This document shows positions 56,686 through 64,000 of a stretch of DNA of 64,000 nt, in pieces. The stretch is taken from the NCBI GenBank assembly GCA_024180945.1, contig JAKSGN010000037.1, positions 2,547,501 to 2,611,500 of the forward strand. Reading direction: 5' to 3'. The notes under the pieces are model-generated. The model was not told the DNA's origin. It ran no database searches and saw only the letters and a program-made list of their open reading frames with translations. The translations under genes were made by a program, and so were the position numbers. The first letter of the stretch is position 1. The number at the start of each line of letters is the position of its first letter. This DNA comes from Macrophomina tecta. Lineage: Eukaryota; Ascomycota; Dothideomycetes; Botryosphaeriales; Botryosphaeriaceae.

Positions 56686-58000
56686 CTTTAACTACTATCT
56701 TTATAAGGGAAGGTAGTTCCGAGAAAAAAAATACTTAATAATAAGATAGTATTACCTAATACTTAATGCTAACTAAGCAACATAATAAACGACGTTAATA
56801 TAAATAATAATAGTTCCCTATAGCCAACTATAGCCGACCTCTTTTAGGTTATTTAAGATATATAAGACTAAATCGGCGAACTACGTAAATAACTCTAGAA
56901 GTAGACTAACGAAAATATATAGCTTTATTAATAAATAGGCGAACTTCGTAACTAAGCTATTCCGATAACCCCTACCCTAGTACCCATTTATACTCTAGTA
57001 TTAATAACGACTTAACCTCCTAATAAAAGTACGAAGACGGCTAAGCTAGACCTATTCTATAGTAACTAAAGAAAGCTCTAGACTTTTCTTTTATAACTTA
57101 ACTTATACTTCTTCTTTAACTCTAGAGACTTTCTTACTAACGATAAGAAGGTAATATTCGCTACTACCTACCTCCGTAATATTACGGTATAGTAGTTCGA
57201 GCCCTATCTTAGGGACCGAATGGAGAAAGAACTAGAAGTACGTAAGAAGAATACTAAAAAAGTCTTTAGTAGCTATAAGTACTTCGTAACTTAAATTAAA
57301 TAAAGCTTCGGAGACCTCGACGAGGTTAATAAGGCCCGACGAGCTATTATAAATATCTACTAGAAAACCTTAGTAGCGGACTATACTATAGAATTCTAAA
57401 AGACCGTAGCGTACCTAAACGACTAGTCTAACCGCGCTCTTATAGACTACTACTACCGAGGACTTAAGGAAAGGGTTAAAGACTAACTTATAATATAAGA
57501 CGATTCTAAAACCCTAGATAAGCTTATTAAGCTAGCTATTAAATACGATAACCGCCTCTTTAAGCGCTAATCTAAGAAGTATAAGGTAAACTATAAAGCT
57601 AATACTTCGCGCCTAACGCGCTTTAGATATACTTAGAAAGAAGAAGATGCTATAGAGTTAGATAATATTAATCGCCGAAACGACCCACCTAAAAAAAATA
57701 ACTACTATAGGAAAAAGAACAATAGCTATAAGAAAAAATGACGTAAAGAATAGACCCTAGAGTAAAAATAAAGATTCGAAAAAGGACTATACATCTACTA
57801 TAATAAGACTTAGAAAAAGACATACTACTACCTTAAAAAGAATAAATAAGTCTCGGCTATAATATAAAAACCGGAAAGCCGAGAGGTCTCTACGGTTACT
57901 AAGTAAGAAGACCCCTTCGCCGAATTTAATAAGTAATACGAAGAAAGCTAGAGCCCCGAGTATTAGAGGCTTAGCTAGATAGCCTACTATAATAATAACT
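56686..58000 (+). pseudogene. Copy D gag
   Basis: Parallel to copy C gag, with FGDLDEVNKA and YYYRGLKERVKD readable near 57310-57480. Differences from copy C are mostly transitions. Broken by stops. Confidence 0.8.
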
Positions 58001-58799
58001 ATATTACTTACTAGAGCGATAAGGACGCTATAGACTAGTACCCTAAAAAGCTATAATACGTTAATACGACCCTAAGGATAGAGAAAGAGCTTATTAAAGC
58101 CTTTTCTAATAATAAGAACCTAGTTAACAACGATACGGGGGAACTATATAATAGCACCCTAGAGTTAAGTATAACTAATAATAAGTAGTAGCAGAATAAA
58201 GCTATACTTATAAAAATAACTAAATACCTAACCTAATATAGAGAGACACGCCGCGTTACTAATAGCCTAGAGCCTACGGTTATTTAGATTTTAGGCCCTA
58301 TAATTAACCTCGAAACGTAGTAATATAAGGTATAGTAAGAAAAGATATACGTACGCATATAGTAAAATAACACCTAGAACCCCTAGAAAGAATTACTACT
58401 TAAAATAGCTAACGAACTTATATCTTAGCTAGAGAATAAGGCATAGAGAGTATAATAATGATAAGACCTATAGCACCTTCGTAATATAGCCTATACCCTC
58501 TATTAGTACGGTATAGTAACTAGAAACAGGGGCACCTTATAATAGATACCCTATAAAAAATATAACATGCCTACCTTCTAGTATTAGGTCCGAAACGGGT
58601 GGATCTACTAGAGACGACTAATTAAACGCGGTAGATAGACGTAATAGAAAGACACCCTAGTCCTAGTTAATAAATAGAATGAGTATATCCATTATAAAAT
58701 AACGGGACGACCTATATTAAAAAACTAGACGGCTCCCCTAGATAAAAACCCTAGGAGAGGCCGTTAGACAGGTCCCTTAACTAGATTACACGTATAGTA

Positions 58800-61700
58800 A
58801 ACGAAATTATACCTACCAAATTAAACTTATATCGACTTTTATATATCCTAGTTATATTCTACGGGAAAAAGGCAATAGCTATAATCGATAACGGCGCATA
58901 AGGCATATTCGTCGACCCTAAGTTTATCATTAAAAACTAACTATCCTAGTAAGCCAAGGATTACCCTTATTAGCTAAGCACGATAGACGGCTCCCTAGCG
59001 AAATACGGAAATAGCTAGATATAAATCGAAATAAGAAAAGTACCCCTTACCGTTAATAATTACTAAAAACGAATTAACCTCGATGTAATAATAATCCCCG
59101 GACACGATATTATCCTAGGGATATCGTAGCTAAAGACTTACGAGCCATATATTAGCTAGAGAATAAAGACTATTACGTTCTCTAATAAATACTATAGATG
59201 CTACCTCGTAACGGTAAGAAGAAGCTAATAGAGCTAAAAGAAAGCGCTAGAGCCTAGAAGCTAAAATAAAACCTCTAAGCTAAGATAGCGGGATAATAAC
59301 GTACCTATAAATATTAAGACTATTAGCTATCGAGCGCTAAAGCTTATAATAAGATAAGAAGAAAAGGCCTATATAATTTACGTAAAACCTAATAAAGACA
59401 TCGAGTAAAAGACTCTTACTCGTACGAAATAGGGCCTTATAAACAAGAATAAGAATAGCCTAAAGCTAGTTAAAGAAGACTACCCCTAGCGGCTTAATAA
59501 ATAATATAGCTACCCGAATAAAGTAGGTACTAGTCCCCTCAGATATAAGAGCTATAACGATAAAGGCATTTTAGTAGCCGAGGTTAGCGTAGACCTTAGC
59601 GGAATTATAAGATCTACTACGAATAAATTAGTACCTATACTAGAGTTAGAGACAGTCCTATAAGAATTCTAGAATATACTAAGAATATTCTAGAAAAGAG
59701 GTAAAGAATAACTACTAAAGTATTAGCTATAGAATTATAAGATATCCCTACTCCCGGGAATATAATCTACTTTTAAGCCTATTTACTTCTTGTCTAAGAC
59801 AGAGGCCGAAGTATTACGGGAATATATTAATAAAAATCTAGAACGAGGATATATACGACCCTTATAGTCGCCGGTAGAATACTCTATTCTATTTATTCTA
59901 AAAAAGAATAGTAAGCTCTGCCTCTACGTTAACTATTATTAGCTAAATGATATTACGGTTAAAAACTAATACCTACTACCTCGTATTAATAAATTATAGG
60001 ATAAGCTTCGTAACGCTAAGTTCTTTATAAAGCTAGACCTTCGAGAAGATTACTACCTAGTCCGTATTAAGAAGGAAGAAGAATAGAAGACGGTATTCTA
60101 AACGCGATTTAGATATTACGAGTATATAGTAATACCTTTCGGGCTTACTAACGTACTAGCTACTTTCTAGAGCTTAGTTAATAATATTCTACGTTCGTAT
60201 TTAGATATATTCGCCTTAGCTTACCTAGATAATATTCTAATATACTCGGAAATGCTCGAGGAATATACTAAGCACGTAAGAAAAGTCCTAAAGGCCTTAA
60301 ACGAATAAAATCTCTAAGTAGCCCTAGAAAAAAGCGAGTAGTATATATAAAGAATAGAATACCTAGGGTTTATTATTATCCTAGAATACATCGGCATAAA
60401 CGATAAGAAACTAGACGTAATTAGAGACTAGCCTATACCGCGAACCGTTAGAGAAGTATAATTCTTTTTTAGATTTACTAACTTCTACCGAAAGTTTATT
60501 ATAAACTACGCTAAAATAGCGATACCTCTAACGGACATTACTAAAAAGGAATATAGATTTATATAGAAAAAAAAATAATAATAAGCGTTCGACTTACTAA
60601 AGCGAATATTTATAAAAGTACTAGTCCTAGGGCTCTATAACCCGAATCTACTAATTACGGTAGAAACCGACGCTTCGGACTACGCTATAGGAGCCGTACT
60701 TAGTTAGCTAAATAAAAAAGGCCGACTACACCCTATCGTCTACTACTTAAGAAAAATAACACCTACTAAGAAGAACTACGACGTTTATAATAAAGAACTC
60801 TTAGCTATAGTTACGGCTTTTAAAGAATAGAGATACTACCTCAAAGGCGCTAAGTACTAGGTTATAGTCTACTATAACTATAAGAACCTCTCGTACTTTA
60901 CTACTACTAAGGAATTAAACCGACGATAGATTTAATAGGCTAAAGAGCTAGTGTTCTATAATATAAAGATTACCTATAAAAAGAGATCTAAGAACGCTCG
61001 CGCTAACGCGCTAAGTAGACGAGCTAACTATATCGAAAAAAAACTAGGTCCGCAATCTATAATACTTAATACATAGAAAGACGAGTCTTTTATACCTACT
61101 AGCCGTAGCCGCTAGATTATAGCTATTTATAGCCTAGAACAAACGTAGCTTAAGAAAGGACTAGATAACTCGCTTATCCCGGTTAAACTATTCGCCCTAG
61201 CGATACGCCTCGAAGGCAACGAATAGGAGTAGAAGATCCGAGAAGCCTACGTAAATAACGTAATAACTTAAGAAATCGAAGAACTTAATAATAATCCCTA
61301 AGTAACTAGAAACGTAAATAGTATAATTCTATTTTTAGAATTAGTCTACGTTCTGGTTAAACTACAGGAAGAGCTCGTAAAAAATATATATAAAGCCCTA
61401 GTATATAGTTATTAAAAAATAAACAAAACGATAGAGCGGATTATAAGAAGCTACTATTTCCTAGGATTAAAAAGAACCGTTTAATGAGTAGTCTCATAAT
61501 ACGACCTTTATATTAAAAGTAAGGCCGCGAGGTATACACCCTACGGACTACTTTAGCCGCTACCGGCACCGAAGCGCCCTTAGTAATTTATCTCGCTAGA
61601 CTTTATTACGGACCTATCTAAGTTAGAAGAACCGCTTACTAAAGTTAAGTATAACTTAATCCTAGTTATCGTTAATAGAATAATAAAGTACGTATACTAC

Positions 61701-62640
61701 TTACTATATCTTAAGACGGTAAATACGAAAGAACTCGCCTATACGTTTTTTAGAATAATCCTCGGTAACTACGGGTTACCGAAAGAGCTCGTATTAGATA
61801 GAGATCGGCTATTTATATCCCGATTCTAGTAGATGCTTACCCGCTAGCTTAGAGTAAAGCATAAGCTCTCGACTACGGTATATCTATAAATAGATAGACA
61901 AACAGAACGAACGAATTAAATACTAAAATAGTACTTATGCTACTACCTTAATTACGTATAAGATAATTAGGTCGAGCTACTACCGCTTATATAGTTCGCG
62001 TATAATAGCTTAAAAGCGTTAGCTACGTAAAAATCCCCGTTCTATGCTAATTACGATTACGAGCCCATAGCTTATAAAGAGCTAATACTAAGCGAATTCC
62101 TAGCCTAAAAAGAAATTCTTAAAGCAGACTAACTAAAGGTACTCTACGAATAACTATACCTAGACCTCGAGTTTATAGCCCTATAAATAGGCAGATACTA
62201 TAATAGACGGCACTAAAAGGTATTAAAGCTAAAAGAAGGGAATAAAGTTTACCTCCTTAGAAAAAATATTAGGATAAAACGGCCGAATAATAAATTAGAC
62301 TTTAAGAAAATCGGACCGTTCGAAATTAAAGAATAAATTAGAAAGGTTAATTTCCGCCTTAAATTACCTAATACTATACGGATATACCCTATATTTTACG
62401 TCTTACTCCTCGAACCGGCACTAGAAAACGCCGCGCCATTACGCCAAACGAAAGAAATACTACCGGAAAATCTAGACGCTAATAAAAACATAGACTAGAA
62501 CGTAGAATACGTCCTAGATAGCGGCTATATTAACGGTTAATTCCGATACCTCCTTAAGTAGAAAGGAGACTAGAATAATACCTAGAAACCACCGGAACTC
62601 TACGACTATTAAGAGCTTATTAATAAGTTCTATCGCCGAA
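58800..62640 (+). pseudogene. Copy D pol: protease, reverse transcriptase, RNase H, integrase, chromodomain
   Basis: Protease IIDNGA region near 58880; reverse transcriptase [18 protein letters not shown] near 60215-60270; RNase H TDASDYAIGAVLSQLN near 60665-60715; integrase DFITDLSKLEEPLTKVK near 61595-61650. The chromodomain at 62510-62640 reads VLDSGYING, stop, FRYLLK, stop, KGDWNN. As elsewhere, stops sit where Trp or Gln is expected. Confidence 0.88.
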
Positions 62641-62649
62641 ACCTAGATC

Positions 62650-63360
62650 GACTAACACCGCCGACTCGTCGTATACGAAGGACCCGAAATTAAAGTTAGA
62701 AAACGAAGACAACCGCGCCTAATTAACTAGACCGGAACCCTCGGGAGGCGCAGAACCCGAACTAACGCTAGGAGACCTAATAGACTAGAACGACTCTATA
62801 GCGTTATTAGCTAAGGTATCGCTACGTAAACGCTTCGGCGATCGTTCCTTCTTAGTATTTTTAGGGTTAGAGGTACCCCTAACCTTATAAGTAGATTCGA
62901 TACAATTAAGCTCTTCTAACTCCTCTATAGTCGCAGCCTTCTTCGAAAGTATTAAGTAGGTATAACGCTCTAAGAGGTCCTCTTACTTCTCTAAATAAGA
63001 CAAACGGGCTATTACGGCCTATATAGCCTTACGGGCTTCCTCCCGGTCCGCACGTACTTTAGCACGCGCCTGATCAAGACGGTTAACTAAGGACAAACAT
63101 TAGTAATAGCGAAGAACGGCGGAGAAGAAGTATATAATCCGCAGCGTTAAGACCTCCCCTATTATAAGTAGTCCATCCACGGCGCGCGTACTTCCTATAG
63201 CGAGAAGAACTCTTAATATCTATCTAATACTCCACGGACTTACCCTTAAAGGCTAGGAGCAAATAGGAAGAATAAGAAATAGGCATCGCGTAATCCTCGC
63301 GATTAATACGCTTACCTAGAAGAACCTATTTAGTACGCTTACGTTTTAGAGGTATTATAA
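62650..63360 (-). pseudogene. Antisense reading frame of copy D: Cys-type motif plus coiled coil
   Basis: On the minus strand from about 63357: KRKRTK, stop, VLLGKRINREDYAMPISYSS (about 63342-63270), then KSVEY, stop, IDI, SSSRYRKYARRGWTTYN (about 63215-63165). This matches SSRYSKYISRGLSIYN of copy B. In another frame LDQARAKVRADREEARKAI (about 63085-63030), then LERYTYLILSKKAATIEELE (about 62990-62915), forms a clear coiled coil, with stops where Gln/Trp are likely. A frame change or intron lies near 63105. Sense-strand frames here are shorter and unlike pol. Confidence 0.65.
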
Positions 63361-63421
63361 AGCTTTACTAAAGAAAAGAAAAAAAGAATGAAGGGAATAT
63401 AAAATATAGATAAATAGATAA

Positions 63422-63438
63422 ATCTTCGGGCCGAAGAT
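63422..63438. repeat. Palindrome before the polypurine tract, copy D
   Basis: 8-bp arms ATCTTCGG and CCGAAGAT around a single G, matching copies A and B in place and sequence. Confidence 0.85.
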
Positions 63439-63442
63439 CCTT

Positions 63443-63456
63443 AAGAGGGGGGGTAG
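63443..63456 (+). other. Polypurine tract of copy D
   Basis: AAGAGGGGGGGTAG directly before LTR3. Confidence 0.85.
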
Positions 63457-64000
63457 TATTATAAACCCTAGAGAATAAGGGCTTTATAACCCTACGGGTA
63501 GAAAGCCCGTACGGGAGAAGATACCGTAGGAGCTAAGAATCCTTACGGGTAGTAGAGCCGTACGGCCGAAACGCCTATACGGGAAAACTAGCCCTAAGAA
63601 AAATTAACGCGTACAGTCCCGAGCTAGATAGCGACAGAGAACCCGCGAGAAAGTAACGCGACCTAGGACTATTAGTAACGTTAGGCGGTTAGGTAGGTAG
63701 AATACACACCTACTAAGAGAAAGAGATAGGATCCGGGAAACTAACTTTAGATACTAGGGACGAATAAGAGAATATCGAATATATTATCCGCTTACTAGAA
63801 TAGAAGTCGAGTTCCGGAAAATAGACCTTAGCGCCTAAGTTACGTATAGGACCTACCTTAGATTAGAGCTAATCTAACTCTCTAATCTAGGGCCCTAATT
63901 CTATAACTAGATCTATTATATATATTAGATTATTATAGCTTTTTTATAGTATATAGATATACTTCTTAGATAGTATTTTAACCTTCGTAGTTAACTTAAA
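63457..64000 (+). repeat. LTR3 (alpha type, truncated by the window end)
   Basis: Starts TATTATAAACCC and follows LTR1 closely through the visible 544 bp. About 180 bp should continue beyond the window. Confidence 0.9.

Larger units (their letters stand above)
55906..64000 (+). mobile_element. Ty3/gypsy element copy D (runs off the right edge)
   Basis: LTR2, a complete internal region (56686-63456) and LTR3, which is cut by the window end after 544 bp. The gag-pol sequence aligns with copy C along its length and extends 0.8 kb further at the 3' side. The two bounding LTRs belong to different subtypes, so LTR2 and LTR3 did not arise from a single insertion event. Confidence 0.9.

Noticed and set aside
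49239..64000. Simple tandem of two Ty3 elements sharing the middle LTR
   Set aside because: Copy C lacks its polypurine tract and 3' segment before LTR2, and LTR2 is of a different subtype from LTR1 and LTR3; unequal LTR recombination would not give this.
1..64000. Starship-type giant element with a DUF3435 captain recombinase
   Set aside because: No tyrosine recombinase gene or captain motif was seen on either strand.
1..64000. CRISPR array, tRNA or rRNA genes
   Set aside because: No regularly spaced identical repeats and no cloverleaf or rRNA-like sequence noticed.

Overview
The window looks like a filamentous ascomycete (Pezizomycotina) chromosome with a compartmentalised genome. Three signs support this: short GT-AG introns (about 50-80 bp) in the one clear multi-exon host gene, fungal protein families (Zn(II)2Cys6 regulator, Fot1/pogo, chromodomain Ty3 elements), and RIP (repeat-induced point mutation). 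In the repeat blocks CpA and TpG are almost absent, TpA is in large excess, and coding frames are broken mainly where Trp (TGG) or Gln (CAA/CAG) is expected.

Layout. (1) 1-13795: an old Ty3/gypsy chromoviral element (copy A; its 5' end lies off the left edge), carrying a complete Ty1/copia element on the minus strand (2682-8470, 5-bp target duplication GCTTT) and a Fot1/pogo DNA transposon (8998-10850, TA target site). (2) 13796-24949: a relic strip with a possible solo LTR and a Tc1 end, then a Zn2Cys6 transcription-factor gene on the minus strand, RIP-damaged and split by a structurally complete Ty3 element (copy B, 16125-23968, duplication TATAC). (3) 25-43 kb: a GC-richer island that largely escaped RIP. 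It holds a Helitron Rep-helicase gene (two stops, one frameshift), a decayed Tc1/mariner element, an intact orphan coiled-coil gene, a complete Fot1/pogo transposon with an undamaged transposase, and an intact five-exon gene for a seven-span membrane protein. (4) 43.4-49.2 kb: RIP-degraded hAT transposase and Tad-like LINE remains, both on the minus strand. (5) 49239-64000: two further Ty3 elements (copies C and D) with three LTRs in an unusual alpha-beta-alpha arrangement.

Only three protein genes look functional: the orphan gene at 34225-35289, the pogo transposase at 36371-37999 and the membrane protein at 38380-39866. Everything else recognised is transposon-derived or a RIP pseudogene. 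No tRNA, rRNA, CRISPR or secondary-metabolite gene was seen.

The best candidates for something undescribed are in the Ty3 elements. Between the chromodomain and the 3' LTR, copies B and D (and probably A) carry an antisense reading frame: a short Cys-type motif, with Cys apparently changed to Tyr by RIP, followed in B and D by a coiled coil. Next to it, just before the polypurine tract, is a palindrome conserved in all three. All translations and alignments here were done by eye.
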